Shown one piece after another: positions 30,483 through 42,464 of a stretch of 42,612 nt of DNA; positions within the stretch are counted from its first letter, which is position 1, and each line of letters begins with the position of its first letter. Under the pieces are notes generated by a model. The model was not told where the DNA came from. It ran no database searches and saw only the letters and a list, made by a program, of their open reading frames with translations. This stretch comes from Blastocladiella britannica (taxonomy: Eukaryota; Blastocladiomycota; Blastocladiomycetes; Blastocladiales; Blastocladiaceae). The stretch is from the NCBI GenBank assembly GCA_025349905.2, contig MU624605.1, positions 1 through 42,612 of the forward strand, given 5' to 3'. The position numbers and the translations under genes were made by a program.

Positions 30483-32171
30483 ATGTCTACCACAGCCGCC
30501 AAAAACAAAAAAAGGCCCTTGGACGCCATCCTCGCTGCCCTCAACGACGACTCTGCCCCGGACGACGCGCTGTTTTTCACGGATGTTGCCACCGCGGCCG
30601 ATCTGGACGACGCAAACGAACCGCAGCAGCAGCAACCAAAGCAGGCCAAATGGCAGGACGACGATGACGACAACACCATGGTCTCGCTCACGTCCACTAA
30701 CCGGCTGCGCAAGCTCCGCAAGTCTGCCGACGAATCGCAGGTCACTGGCGCCGAGCTTTCTTCGCGTCTCGTTTCGCACTTTGCCGGTGCCGGTGGTGCC
30801 GGAAAGTCTGCTGGCGGTGGCACCCCCGCCTGGGCCATGGCGCCGTCGCTGCGCGCTGCCGCACGGACCGAGAAGCGCGACCGCGCCAAGCGGCGTAAAG
30901 TGGCCGTGCGCCAAGTCGAGCGCGGCCGGGCAGCCGGCGACGACGACGGCGCCGACCGCGTATTTGGGACGACGGTCGACGAGTCCATGTTCCAGCTCGA
31001 CGACATGTTTTCCGAGTTCAACCCGGACGCGTCGGACTCGGACGCCGAATCCGACGTAGAAGTGGTCGGCACCACCGGATCATCAGCGTCGCTGCAGGCG
31101 CTCTTGTCCACCACCGCGCCGCTGACTTCGTCGCGCGCCTCGCGTGGCCTGCTGGCACGGGACCACCTGTCGGTTGCGCGGCTGCCCAATCTGGCGTACA
31201 CGCACTCTTCTGTGGTCTCTGCGGTTGCCTTCCACCCGACGGCCGCGGTACTCGTGACGGCTGGTCTCGATAAGGCCCTGCGGCTGGCTGCCGTGAACGG
31301 ACGCGATAACCCAATGCTGGCGTCTGTCCACTTCAACAACCTGCCGATCCACTCGCTAGCCGTATCGCCCAATGGTGAAACGGCGCTGGTAACTGGCCGC
31401 CGTGCATTCGGGTTCGAGTATCACCTCGAGACAGGCGCCGTCACCCACATTCCACGCGTTCTCGGTGTGGACGACAGCATTCTGTCCAGTCTCGAGCGGA
31501 TGCACATGTCGCCGGACGGGCGCATGGTGGCGTTCATTGGTGGGTCGGGCAACATTGTGCTTGTGGACGCCAAGACCAAATCGTTCATTGGCACCCTGAA
31601 GATGAATGGTACGCTCCGGTCGCTGAGCTGGGCTGGGAACGACACGATCGTCTCGATTGGCGGGGACGGCGTCGTTTTCGTGTGGGACGTTGCCGCGCGG
31701 AGGTGTGTGGCCAAGTGGAACGACGCTGGCGGCTTCAAGAACGGTGCCATCGCGGCACATGGCGACTGGCTCGCAACTGGCTCGTACTCGGGCGTGGTGA
31801 ACGTGTACCGCTCGACGGCGCTGACTTCATCGACGACGCTCAGCAGCAATTCGGGTGATGGCGAATCACTGTCGGACGCCTACGCATCCATGAAGCTCGC
31901 CAAGCCGGTGTCGAATCTGACGACGCCCATCTCCCGCGTGCTCTTCAACCACGACGCTCAGATCATGTGCATGTTTTCGCGGGCCAAGAAGGATGCGCTC
32001 AAGATGGTGCATCTGCCGACGTGCACAGTGTTTGCCAACTGGCCGACGGTGCGAACGCCGCTCTCCTATGTCCAATCTGTTGCCTTTTCGCCAAACGGGG
32101 GCATGATTGCCATTGGGAACGACAAAGGACGGGTGATTGTGTACGGGCTCAAGGATTACGGGCGGTATTAA
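30483..32171 (+). CDS. UTP18: UTP18, WD40 protein of the U3 snoRNP / SSU processome
   Basis: UTP18 works in the nucleolus in early cleavage of the 18S rRNA precursor, as part of the UTP-B module. One uninterrupted exon codes 562 residues. The N-terminal third is charged and disordered, with acidic runs and a basic RTEKRDRAKRRKVAVRQ stretch. The rest is a WD40 propeller with family-specific wording: SSVVSAVAFHPTAAVLVTAG near the first blade, GGDGVVFVWDVAARRCVAKW, LFNHDAQIMCMFSR, LKMVHLPTCTVFANWPTVRT and, at the C-terminus, VAFSPNGGMIAIGNDKGRV. The start at 30483 (MSTTAAKNKKRP) is the first ATG after the kinase stop. An AATAAA at 30477-30482 lies immediately before it and may belong to the kinase transcript. 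An AATAAA at 32177 follows its own stop. Confidence 0.93.
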   Translation: MSTTAAKNKKRPLDAILAALNDDSAPDDALFFTDVATAADLDDANEPQQQQPKQAKWQDDDDDNTMVSLTSTNRLRKLRKSADESQVTGAELSSRLVSHFAGAGGAGKSAGGGTPAWAMAPSLRAAARTEKRDRAKRRKVAVRQVERGRAAGDDDGADRVFGTTVDESMFQLDDMFSEFNPDASDSDAESDVEVVGTTGSSASLQALLSTTAPLTSSRASRGLLARDHLSVARLPNLAYTHSSVVSAVAFHPTAAVLVTAGLDKALRLAAVNGRDNPMLASVHFNNLPIHSLAVSPNGETALVTGRRAFGFEYHLETGAVTHIPRVLGVDDSILSSLERMHMSPDGRMVAFIGGSGNIVLVDAKTKSFIGTLKMNGTLRSLSWAGNDTIVSIGGDGVVFVWDVAARRCVAKWNDAGGFKNGAIAAHGDWLATGSYSGVVNVYRSTALTSSTTLSSNSGDGESLSDAYASMKLAKPVSNLTTPISRVLFNHDAQIMCMFSRAKKDALKMVHLPTCTVFANWPTVRTPLSYVQSVAFSPNGGMIAIGNDKGRVIVYGLKDYGRY

Positions 32172-32176
32172 GAAAA

Positions 32177-32182
32177 AATAAA
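32177..32182 (+). terminator. AATAAA polyadenylation-type hexamer after UTP18
   Basis: Lies 6 nt after the UTP18 stop, in the 31-nt gap before the RAT1 stop codon on the other strand. Confidence 0.45.
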
Positions 32183-32202
32183 TATATTTTTTAAAACGAG
32201 CA

Positions 32203-35200
32203 TTACTTCCGGCTGAGGTTGCGGCTCCATGCCAAGTTTTGCGGCGGCCGCGGAGGTAGCGCTCCAGAGCCCTGCTGGCCAGGAGCAGCGGCGGCGGCAG
32301 GGGGAGCCTGGTGCCCTGGCTCCGCTGTGCCAACTTGCCCCTGGGGCGCGCCACCAGCCTGCCACTGCATCATCTGCTGGAGCTGCATGAGCTGCGCGTG
32401 CTGAGCCAGCCCGGCCGGCGCCATCATCGCCGCGGCGGCGAATTGCGGCATGGCGTATTGCGGCTGCTGTTGCTGTTGTTGTTGCTGCTGCTGCTGTTGG
32501 TAGTGATGCTGTGGAGCCGCGTGCAGAGGCTGCTCGCGCTGCTGATGCTGATATTGGCCGCGGCGGTCATCTTGGTAGCCACCTTGCTGGCCCTGGTAAT
32601 CGCGCGAGCCACGCGAGTCGCGGCCATAGCCCCCACCGTTATCGCGGCGGTAGTAGTCGTCGCGCCCGCCACCACCACCACCACCACCACCACCACGCCC
32701 GTCCCGCCCGCCATCGTGGCGATTGTCGCGCTGGCGATCTTGACCTCCTCCTTGCCAAGACCCGCCGCCACCACCACCACGTCCAGAACCTTGGCCGCCA
32801 TAGTCACGGCCACCGCCGCCGCGGTATCCGCCCTGCCCGCCGCCGGAACGGTTACCTCCATAGCGGTCCCCAGAGCGATCGCCGTACCGCGAAGAGGGGC
32901 GCTCGCCATCAGGAATGCCCGGCGGCCGGCGAAGCGGTAGGCAGGCCACCAATGCCGTCGAAGGATGGCCATTGCTTGCGCGATGCTTCTCCGATGCGTG
33001 CCGGATATCCTCCCACGCCAGCGTGCGCGCGGGAAGGTGCAACCCCTCAAGGAGACCGCGAGGGAAGTTGAATGCGTCCACTTCGGGGTGGAAAAAGTAC
33101 GCAGAGATGCACTTGTTGTTCTTGACGGCGCGGACAGCATGGTTCGGGAAGGGCGATTCCAGCGTCGCGCCAGGAGGGCAAATGGACGCATCCGCAGTGA
33201 TGGCGCCGGCCAAATTGCCGACTTGCACGCTCAACGTCTGCTGGCCAACGGCGCTGGACGGCGCGTAGATCGACGCAAACGTCGCAAAGAGTGGATGCAC
33301 CATGGACACCATGCAAATTTCGCGGCCGCGAGCGTTGAGGCGTTGGTCCTCCTCCGACATGAGCTTGTAACGAGGCTCCAGCGCGTCCAACAGGCGGCGT
33401 TCCTCGATGAACGGAAGCAGGGCGACTCCTTGCCACGCGTGCTGCCGGCCGTTGAGGTCGATCGTGAACTCGGTCGGGTAAAAGTCAATGATGGGTGACT
33501 CGTCGCTCGTCATCAGGTCGTGGAAGACGGGCGAGATTTGCGCACGCGACGCCGCCGGAAACACACCCATGAGCTGCTCGACCGGCTTGAATGGCTCGCC
33601 AAGCTCGAAATGAATCTGCACGTCCCCAAGAGCGCTAAAATCGGCAGCGAATGGCGCGTAGTGGAACGGGTAGAACCACTTCCAAGAGGGGCAGCCGCGG
33701 AAATAGTAGTGCAGCACCCACGCAAGGCCCTCCATGTAGGCGCCAGCAACCGAAGAGCGGAGCTCGATGCTTGAGTCCTGGAACTTGTCAATGTAGTACC
33801 GCTCGACAAACCCTTCGCAGTGCAAGTTGGCGTTTCCAGACTTGAACTTGCGGCCGCGCGTCGTCGCCTCGGTTTCCTCGGGCGGGATCGGCGTGGCGGC
33901 GCTGGCGCCAATGTCGGTCGCCTCTGAAGCACTATCCTCGGCGTCCGCCGCAGTCGTGTCCATGTCCATGTCAATGGCGCCCTCGGCCTCGGGGTCCAGC
34001 TCGCGGCGCTTCTGGGGCGGCTCTTGGTCATCGTCGTCCGCCGCCGGCTCCTCACCCGGGCCTTCCGCGTGCGAGCGTTTCGAGCCCAGCCTCGGTTCCG
34101 CCTCGCCCTTGAGCTCGCGGCGGCGCTCGGCAAGCTTGTCAGCGCGTTCCTTGGCGTCGATTGCGCGCTGCTCCTCCCGGTTGGGAATGTACTGCGTGAG
34201 GGCCGAGATCTCAAAGCCGCGATGGCGCATCCCGGCAATCGCGTTATTGTCCATGGCCGGCAACTCGGACACAATCGCGCTCGAATGGGTCGCGCTGGCG
34301 GCAGGCGCAACAAGGTGGTGCTGCTCGTGTGACCCGCGATCGCTGGAGCGGGCCTGAGCCGCCTCCTCGCGCTGCAAGTTGCGGCCGGACTTCAAGGCCT
34401 CGTCCACGGCACGGAGATGGGCCTGCTTGGCGAGCTCGGCCCGCTTTTCCATTTCCATGGCCTCGGCGAGCTTGCCCAACGCACGCTGCTCCTTTTCCAT
34501 GTCGTACATGGTCATCAGCTCAGTAACCATTGGGCGTGACATGCCACTGTCGCGGAGGTCCTTTTCCTTGTTGCGGCGATGGCGGTTGCTGAACTCGCGC
34601 TCCTTGCGCTCCCGCGCCTGGAAAATGTTGAGCTCGTACTTGGACAGCTCGTCGAAAATCATGAGCGTGCGCGGAGGATCGAACTCGCCATTGTTCGTGA
34701 GGTAGCCGCCCATGTCACGGAGCTTGTTTTTGTAAATGTCCGTCAGAAGGTCAATGGCGCCTGCACAAGCAAAAAAAAAAAAAAAAAAAAAAAAAAAGTC
34801 AATATCCAAATTGCTGAATCGCGTCCGAAAAAAGAATGAAAAGAATGAATATACCTTCGCGAATCTCCAGCGCCGGCATATGCGGCAAAAAGTCGTTGCC
34901 GACAAAGAAACACAAAAACACGTAATCGTCAATAGCCTTCTCCAGGTCAAACGGAAAGCCCACAGCGCGCTCCTCAAAATAAAGCTCGGATTCGAGGTAC
35001 TCGCGCAGAATAGGAACATGCAAGAGCAGATAAGGATCATTGAACGAAGCGTTGGTCTGCATTTCCTTGTGCTGCTCGGTCACGCGCGTCCGTTCATCAG
35101 ACGGAACCAGGTCGTTTTGACAACGGAAGCTCGGGTGCCCAAGCTGTCCGCAGCGCTTGCACGGCTGCGAGTCGCGCATACGCTGATCCTTGGCAAACAC

Positions 35201-36369
35201 GTCCTCGCGGAGAATGTAAAAGTGAGGCTCGTGCGTCGCCAAGCCGAGGAAAATCAGATCGGCGTCCAGCCCGTAGAGCACATGGCGCGTGTTGGGGTTG
35301 TAACCGGCGGTCGAGCGTTGACGGCGAACAAAGTCCATGACCTTGTGCTCGCCTTCGCCAGGAACGGAAGCGTCCGAAAGGAGGACCTTGACGTTGCGCC
35401 ATCCCGGGTCCGTGTTGAGGCGATGCGTCACGTAGTAGCGAAGGGCGACGACCAAGTTGGCCATAAACGGCGTGCCAGGCGTGATGCAGTTGGAGTCAAA
35501 GTGCGCCTTTTTCTCACCCGCTGCGACATCGGCAAAGGGATTTTTATCGACTAATATTCATAAAAGAATGTGTTTAATATTTTGGAGTGAGAGGAACGGC
35601 CAAATGAAGCGGAAATCAGAAGAAAGGGCGCACGGTGATCGGCAAGGACTTCTTCCTCGAGCTCGCGCTGCTCTGAGGCCTCTTGCGCCGCACGGAAACG
35701 ACGTGAGCGCTGCTGGTTCATTTTGGCGCGGGGGGCAACGCCGTCTGAGATAGTTTTTGATTGTCAAAGAAAAAAACGGTGGAATCCATAATAGTAGATT
35801 AAAAAAACGAACCGACGGCCATGTACAAAAGCTGGCGGGGCCGGACCATGGCCATGATCCGGTCAATGTAGGAAAAGATCTCGATAAACATGTCGTCCTC
35901 CGTTTCGGGTGCCGGCTGCAATTAATATATTGTGAGTAAATAGGTTATAAAAAAAAGGAATACGAGGCGAAAGTCGTACTTTTCCCTCGGGGTGGCAGCA
36001 CGGGTGGATAATACCGTTCATGTCAAGGTAAAGATTGTCGAATTCCATGCCGTTCGGGTTGGGCTTGCTAAAGTCGACCGGCAGAGGAATGCCATTCACG
36101 ACGCGCTGGCTCTCCTCGAGCATCCTACGATGTGCGCGGCGGTTCGACGAACACGGCCATAAGTCAGAAAAATAATCAACCACGCAACAATGAAAAAAGA
36201 AAGAAATCCTCAAGAGGACAGAGCGAGAACGCGTACTTTGACGTGATCCGCGGGTATTTCGACTGGAGCCATCGGAACAAGGACGGGACACTGCCAGGAT
36301 AATTATACTCTAAAGTGAGTCGTTCTGGTAATATTAAAAAAAACACGAAGCACGAAGCACGCACCCCAT
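32203..36369 (-). CDS. RAT1: RAT1/XRN2, nuclear 5'-3' exoribonuclease
   Basis: Degrades 5'-monophosphate RNA in the nucleus, in transcription termination (torpedo) and rRNA/snoRNA trimming. Seven exons: 36369-36365 (ATGGG only), 36290-36237, 36124-35980, 35915-35813, 35744-35634, 35550-34855 and 34760-32203. All phases fit, giving 1223 residues. Markers in order: [74 protein letters not shown], a CCHC knuckle [28 protein letters not shown] and [19 protein letters not shown]. The zinc knuckle separates it from cytoplasmic XRN1. The C-terminus is a long RGG/RGR- and Gln-rich tail ending [12 protein letters not shown]. The sixth intron (34854-34761) carries a run of 27 T on the coding strand before its acceptor. 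Confidence 0.95.
34771..34797. repeat. 27-nt homopolymer inside RAT1 intron 6
   Basis: Uninterrupted A27 on the plus strand, T27 on the coding strand, immediately upstream of GCTTGTGCAG. It acts as the polypyrimidine tract of that acceptor. Confidence 0.9.
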
Positions 36370-36512
36370 ACTGAGGGACTAGCGAGTAATAAAAACTGCG
36401 CTGAGGACGATGAATTTAATCAAAATACGGCGGCGGGGCCACGGAGTCGGGAGCCAAAGAAAAAAAATGGATTTTTTGGTGAGAAAGAGAAGCTCATAAA
36501 AGTTACGTTTTT

Positions 36513-38677
36513 TCATTCGTCCAAGTCTTCAAAAACGTAGTCGCTAGCGCTGACCACCCCATCATCGCGCAACACTGGCCGAACAATGTATCGGTGAGCA
36601 CCGCTCGCATTGTCGGATAGAGCTGTTCCAGTGCTGCTCTCGTGCGCCAAGACCACCGCCTCCCTGCGCGCTCGAAGCAGCCGGCGTAACCCCCAACTCA
36701 TATCGTGCACGTCGGCAGAAACAGCGTCGCGTACGACACGACCTTCTTCACGCCATGCAACCTTACAGCGCTTTGCTCGCGTTGGCGAAGGCGCCGAAAC
36801 ACGTAACGCTTGATCGCTAGCTTGGTCCCCGAAAAACACAGCGTCTTTGGTGGTGGTATCGCCGCTAGTCGAGTCTGATGTCGAAGTCGCGACGAACGGG
36901 ATCGACCTTCGACGCTTTGGGCGAACACGGCGACATTGGCGAGCAAAGCACGAGCGAGGGCCAGTGCATTGGACGACAGGGCACAGCAGGGAAAGATAGA
37001 GCGTAACTGCGAGGGTGCATAGAACTGCCGCTTGCCAGCGGTAGGACGTCTGCGTCAGGACGCGCGCCTCGAAAATGGTCGAATTTGGGCTGTGGAGCAG
37101 GGCAGGGGTGACCACGTCGATGGTCACCTTGGCAGTGGCGCCATCGGTGGTAACGTCAAGGCAACCGGCCGTTCCCGACTGGGCAGATACGCTCAACGAA
37201 TACTTGTGGGGCGTCGTGGCGAGGGTGAGCGCCGCATAGGCGAGCAGCGCCTGCGCGTCTAAAGCAAGCGTGGTTTCCGTCGCATTGAGCACGTAGGAGT
37301 CGGGGATTTGTTCGAATCGGTAGGCGCGCGCGATCCAGGACCAATGAAGTGGAGTCGGCCAGCCAGTGAGAGCGTTTGCCATGAAGGTGGAGGCGACGGG
37401 AAGCGGTTTCACGTTTCTAATGGCGAGCGTCACCTGGGGGTCATCGTCCGGATCGGTGCCGGGCGAGGTGGCAGATGTCAGCGCCTCATCTATCTCCGTG
37501 TCAGTGAGAAGAAAAGGTTTGAGCTTGGTGACTGTTGCGTTAAAGGACACGGCGCGCATCGCGCAACGAAGGCCATAATACGTGTCATTGCTAAAGGCAA
37601 GGCAAACTCCACGGTTGCACAATGGGTTGCACAAGTTGGATGGAGTCGATTTTGCAATGTCGATGGCGGTTGAGGACAGTGACGAAATCATCGGGAAGCC
37701 GCGAGGAACCACAACAATCGTGTCAGCAATTACGGCCCATGGTGCAAGTGGCATCCACGAAAATGCGCCTGGGAATAGTGCTGAAGCAGCGACGTTGGAT
37801 GCGAACTGCCGGGGAGGACCGGACTTTGCACCAGCCTTGACACCGCAGGTCACGTTCACGCCGACGAGCGTCGTGTTGTAGACAGCGAACGGACGGGGCG
37901 CTGTCGGCACAGCGACAGCATAGCGAGTGCCATCAATATCCACGTGCAAATAGTCGGACAAGGTTTGTGCGGTCGCGCGTCGTATTGCCAGAGACGTATT
38001 GACAGTAAATGCGCCATAAACGCTATTGAGGAGCGATCCGAGGGGGCCAGACGGGCCATCCGTAAACTGGCCAAAAAAAAAAAAATTTAACAATCAAAAT
38101 GCTTGCTAATGACCAAGGGTAAAAAAAATATTTGCATTGCACGAACCGAAAAAGTGATGTTTCCCGCTTCGAGCGCATCAGAGCACTTGGACAGGCCGAA
38201 AATGTTGGCAGGGTTCAAGTGCGGAACGTCCCATTTGCGCTGGACGATAACATTCCAGAGCCGGTCGGTGACCATTGTGGCAGCAAAGATGGTCCACAAG
38301 TTCACGACAAGCCAGCCGAAAAAGACGGTAGCGACCAGGGTCTTGCGAAGTGGGTCGACCTGGCGCCAACCCCGAGCGTAAATTTCTTTCAGCGTGCGGA
38401 TGGTAATGCGAGTGGGCGACTCCATCAAGGACGCCATGGACATTTGGGTGATAAGGCCTGCCTCGTCCGTTCCTCGCAAAACGATTCGAACGGCGTTTTT
38501 TGAGTACACGTCGGCGAGAACGCGCATAAAATGGCCGGCGATAAAGGTCATACCAGCCGTCGCGAGACTGGTGGAGAGGAAACGAGGAGCGCCGAAATAT
38601 ACAATAACATGGTCCACGAATAGGATGCACGCGACGACCGCGATGAGGAAGTGGTTTACATATGTGAATCGAACCAT
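36513..38677 (-). CDS. Membrane protein with large extracytoplasmic domain, unknown function
   Basis: Not recognised. Two exons, 38677-38147 and 38066-36513 (donor GTTCGT, acceptor GGCCAG, phase 0), code 694 residues. The first exon holds about three hydrophobic segments (NHFLIAVVACILFVDHVIV, STSLATAGMTFIAGHFM, LVATVFFGWLVVNLWTIFA). A region of roughly 350 residues follows with several N-x-S/T sites (NTS, NTT, NVT, NDT, NAT) and paired cysteines such as CNPLCNRGVC. Then comes a single helix QAAVLCTLAVTLYLSLLCPV and a basic, Ser/Arg-rich tail of about 190 residues, probably cytoplasmic. The glycosylation-type sites and Cys pairs suggest a surface or secretory-pathway protein. The tail contains KRRRS and RAKRCK basic patches and ends in an acidic stretch. 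It sits 143 nt downstream of the RAT1 start codon on the same strand. Confidence 0.7.
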
Positions 38678-41600
38678 TTGGGAAATGAACAGATAGATAC
38701 TTTAGAGACGATATTTTTTTCAACAATATTCGCCAATTTTTCGGCCAAGGAATCAAAGGGAGTTTTGTGAGCCAAGATCCATACTCATGGTAAGACTTGC
38801 AACGACATGTTTGTGGTATAATACCAAATAGTGACTCTCATGCGCACATTCCCAGCACTCGAGGTAAATTACTTGACTCCATTCGCCTCGTACGATCCAG
38901 TGGCGGGTTATGAGTTTCGCGCAAACTGCCAACCTGGAGAAACTGATCTGTCTTGAAAAAGAATATTGGCAAGGGTGCGAGACGTATTTGCTACGACAGC
39001 ATCAGCGACATCACATCATCTTTGCAAACTTGTGCACCAACGGTTTCAAGTCATGCGATTACTACTAACATCACATCAACTGTTTTTGAATGATTGGCAG
39101 CAAAACAACAAGTGACAGCGTCTTGAAAGAAGTGGTTTGAGCCAATCATTCCGCAAAATTGGCAAGCAACCACACGTTTATACAAGGAGTTTGTCCTCGA
39201 TAATATGAGTTCTTCAGTTGCACCGCAAAAAAGAGTATTTTTTTCCAAAAAAAAAAAAAAAAATTTCAGGCTTCGAGTATTTTTTTGTCCAATGCAAGTG
39301 TACTAGGAAAGATAGCGTGTCTTTGCCTCTACAAGTTCCTTTTTAACGGAGCACTGAGCACTTGCTTCACAGTTCCCTTCGGAATGCATTATCTCGCGTC
39401 AGAGTCAAATGCCTGGAATCAACGACCGAAGATTCACTGAAGTACATACTACTCGAATATAACTTCAAGCTCATTTCAACCAGGGAGTATTCTTCCTCTC
39501 CCCCTCTTGTTTTCCTGTCCAGCTCAGACGAGTTCCCTCCACGGATTCTCCAGATCTGCAGCAGAACGTGTACAACTTGCAATTGAAAGCGGAATGAACC
39601 CAACATTCAAGCAAACTCGCTTGGCATGCATAGACGGGTTGATAAATATTGCCATAATCGCTCAGACTTAAAGGACAAGCAGTTTGAAAATACGTCACAT
39701 CATCAGCTACGTGGTGGTAACTCAAGGCATAGAAACGATGCACAGTGACAAAAAGGGATCTTTGTTGCAGCAAAAGGAGCCTCCCCTCGTTGTGCTCTCA
39801 GTCCACTTGCACTTGAAAAGGACGGAACACAAGGCGCACAAATCATGTGCTGATGTGATTTATAAGTTCTTATGAGGTGCTGCCCTGAGACACGCTGCCA
39901 ATGCGGGCAACCACAGTCGCAGGTGAGGCTGGTGGTATATTCCCTTTGCAGCACCTGGGCAGCCATATTGTCAGGGGATATTGAGACTGAATTCATCCTC
40001 AGGATCGACGTCTTGCTCCAAGCAAATTGCTTGATTTGACTACAGTGCGACTTGTGCGATGTTGAAAAAAAGAATGAAATTATCACAAATCCTGTCAATT
40101 GTCCATGTAATTTAAGTTATCGGGACTGATACTCATCATGAATTTGGAAGTAACAAGTAAAAGTCTGATCCCCGCCCCCAGGTCCTCCATTTTAAGCGAC
40201 CATGTTTCGCCAGTCGTTGTCTGGCAGCAGGGATAGACCTGGCAACGAGCAACTGTCAACTGACGGAATAACAGTGTTAAGGATGCCTTTGCAAGCAGGA
40301 ATTGGCTGGGACGTGAAATGGAGCCGGAAAAACTGCTTTAACCAACGTTTTGAAGCCTCAAATGAGGTAATACACGACAGGAGCGCTTTCTATTTCCTTC
40401 GCGTGAAGAAAAGGCTTTGAGGTTAACGCACAGACCAGGATCACTTGCTTGGAACGTGTTTGCTGCCAAATGGGTGGCAAGGCCAATCAGTGCCGGCTCA
40501 TTGCCAGCCGTACCCACCTTTTCTTTTGATTTTTATCTTTATCTTTTGATAGCAACCAGGAACCAGGGATTGCATTTTCGAGGGTTGTGGCGCCTGTATG
40601 GTTTGCGTCTCATGTGCCAATTGTTTCAAAACACAAATTCATCCACTTGGGCACATGTGCAGTGCGAGGCGCAAATAACTCCAGAGAGGGTAATAGATGC
40701 GCTTGGGAACCCGTCATGTTGTAGTATATTGCTACTACCACAAAACACATCCTTTGCCTCAGTGCCACCAGACAAGGTGATATATTTGTTGGCTAGGTCT
40801 GCACCATCTCATAGGGGAGAGTGTGTGAGAGTGAGTGAGTCGCGGCTTATGGTTGACCGAGTGGGCAATGCAGAACACGCCATGCGCCATATCAATATGA
40901 CATAACTAGTTGCATTGGCTGAAGTGGGGTGGGGTTTGGAGTCGCACCAGTTATATATACAGCACAGCTAATCGATTTATTAAAAAACATGCATTGGAGG
41001 TGTACCACCAGGTCCAGCGTGGAAGAAAAGTTTGAAGTTACGGCCGATTGACCAATCCAAATTAAAATTATCGATGTTACATTGCACAAGGCATTAAAGC
41101 ATTTTAACTGTTCCCTATACTTCATGAAAAATGCATCAAATGGAAGTTTACAACAGATATTGTTGATGCGGACAAAGGGGCACAGGGCAAACAATTGCAA
41201 CAAGGGACAGAAACTGCGCAAGCTCTCGGCCTCCTCACTCGGTGGGTTTGACATGATACATCATGACTATTGTGGGAGCCACTGATGTAAGAGCGCGTGT
41301 TCCGTGGTGTTGAGGATCGTAGCTGAGGCAGAGGGATCAAGTTACTGTTAACGTTATCTGGCGCTCTTCGCCCAGTTTGTCTCCTCTGGCTCGTTCTCGT
41401 CGCTGGCGCTGGCGACTCTGCGCTCACGTTCCTCGCGTCCTCTGCAGATTCTGTCGACTTGACACCACAGCACCCACTTGTGCTGTGCTTGTGTTCTTCT
41501 GCCCACCAGTTCTACGCATTTGGACTCGTTACTGAGCTCGCGCTCTCCGTCCCTCGCTGCCTGCCCCACAACACTATTAGCATAACAGTTGAGCACATAA

Positions 41601-42350
41601 AGCGCTCCAGTTGGGGACACCAGCGTGAGTATGAGTGGTCGATCCGTATTACAAAACTTCTGCAAAATAAAAGATAGCCCGGGGCACAAGAGTGGCTCCA
41701 GCCTGTGCACTTCAACGCCGTTTCACAACCCGGGAGTCACGAGGCCACCGGTACCTGTTACATTGGGTAATACACTCGGAAATATCGGCAGTCGTGTACA
41801 GCACGGAACGGTCTGATTGCCAAAACAATCTAATTTGATAACGCAGCGGCATGTGAGTTTAATTGTCGTGGCCAGCTATAGTTTAAGATCCCCTACTCAC
41901 CAACGAATATTAGTCGAACAGTGCAAGCCGTTGCCTGTGGCTCACTCTGATTCAGGATCTTTGAGCTATTCTCCAAAAGGGTCCAAAGCAAATTTATCGT
42001 CACTTGATGATTGCATGCATGTATACGTGTGTCTGTGGTTGGGGTCTCTGATACTTCCTTGACACGTGTGATATTGTTGCGCAGTCTTTTGCGAGGTGCA
42101 GCGTGCACCATTTGCTCCTTGGGGAAGTCTATCACTGGTGTAAGCCATTATAGTTCGTCTGCTATGCTGCAAAATTGACCGTGAACGAGAGTGCCTATCT
42201 TTTGCCGAGATTCGTCGGTTGAGACACGAGATCTCAACTTTGCTTTGGTAAGTAGGGTGCATAGCATGTGGAAGGATCAGCAGCTTTTTTCCCTTGACAT
42301 TTTTATGCAAATAGCGCGTGTACATCATAAAACATGTCAGTTGATTATCC

Positions 42351-42364
42351 ATATCAATTGATAT
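42351..42364. repeat. 14-bp perfect palindrome
   Basis: ATATCAATTGATAT reads the same on both strands. It could be a homodimer binding site or simply chance in an AT-rich tract. Confidence 0.6.
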
Positions 42365-42446
42365 CAATCAACAGAATAAACAATTTGGTGTCTGCTATGG
42401 AAAAAAATCACGAATCAGCGCAGGTATAATAGTGTTAGTGTTGATT

Positions 42447-42464
42447 GACAGTAATGTTACTGTC
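42447..42464. repeat. Inverted repeat with 8-bp arms
   Basis: GACAGTAA-TG-TTACTGTC has perfect arms around a 2-bp centre, embedded in a repeated TTGATTGA/CGATTGATT context. Confidence 0.6.

Noticed and set aside
34771..34797. A27 as the poly(A) tail of a retroposed copy
   Set aside because: It lies inside a RAT1 intron next to its acceptor, no target-site duplication is seen, and the neighbouring sequence is the RAT1 gene itself.
38660..38677. GGTTCGATTC on the minus strand as a tRNA B-box
   Set aside because: No A-box or cloverleaf can be folded around it, and it is the start of the membrane-protein coding sequence.
40417..40905. 162-codon frame in the right-hand spacer
   Set aside because: Longest frame there, but no recognisable motif, codon use unlike the neighbours and no supporting splice partners.
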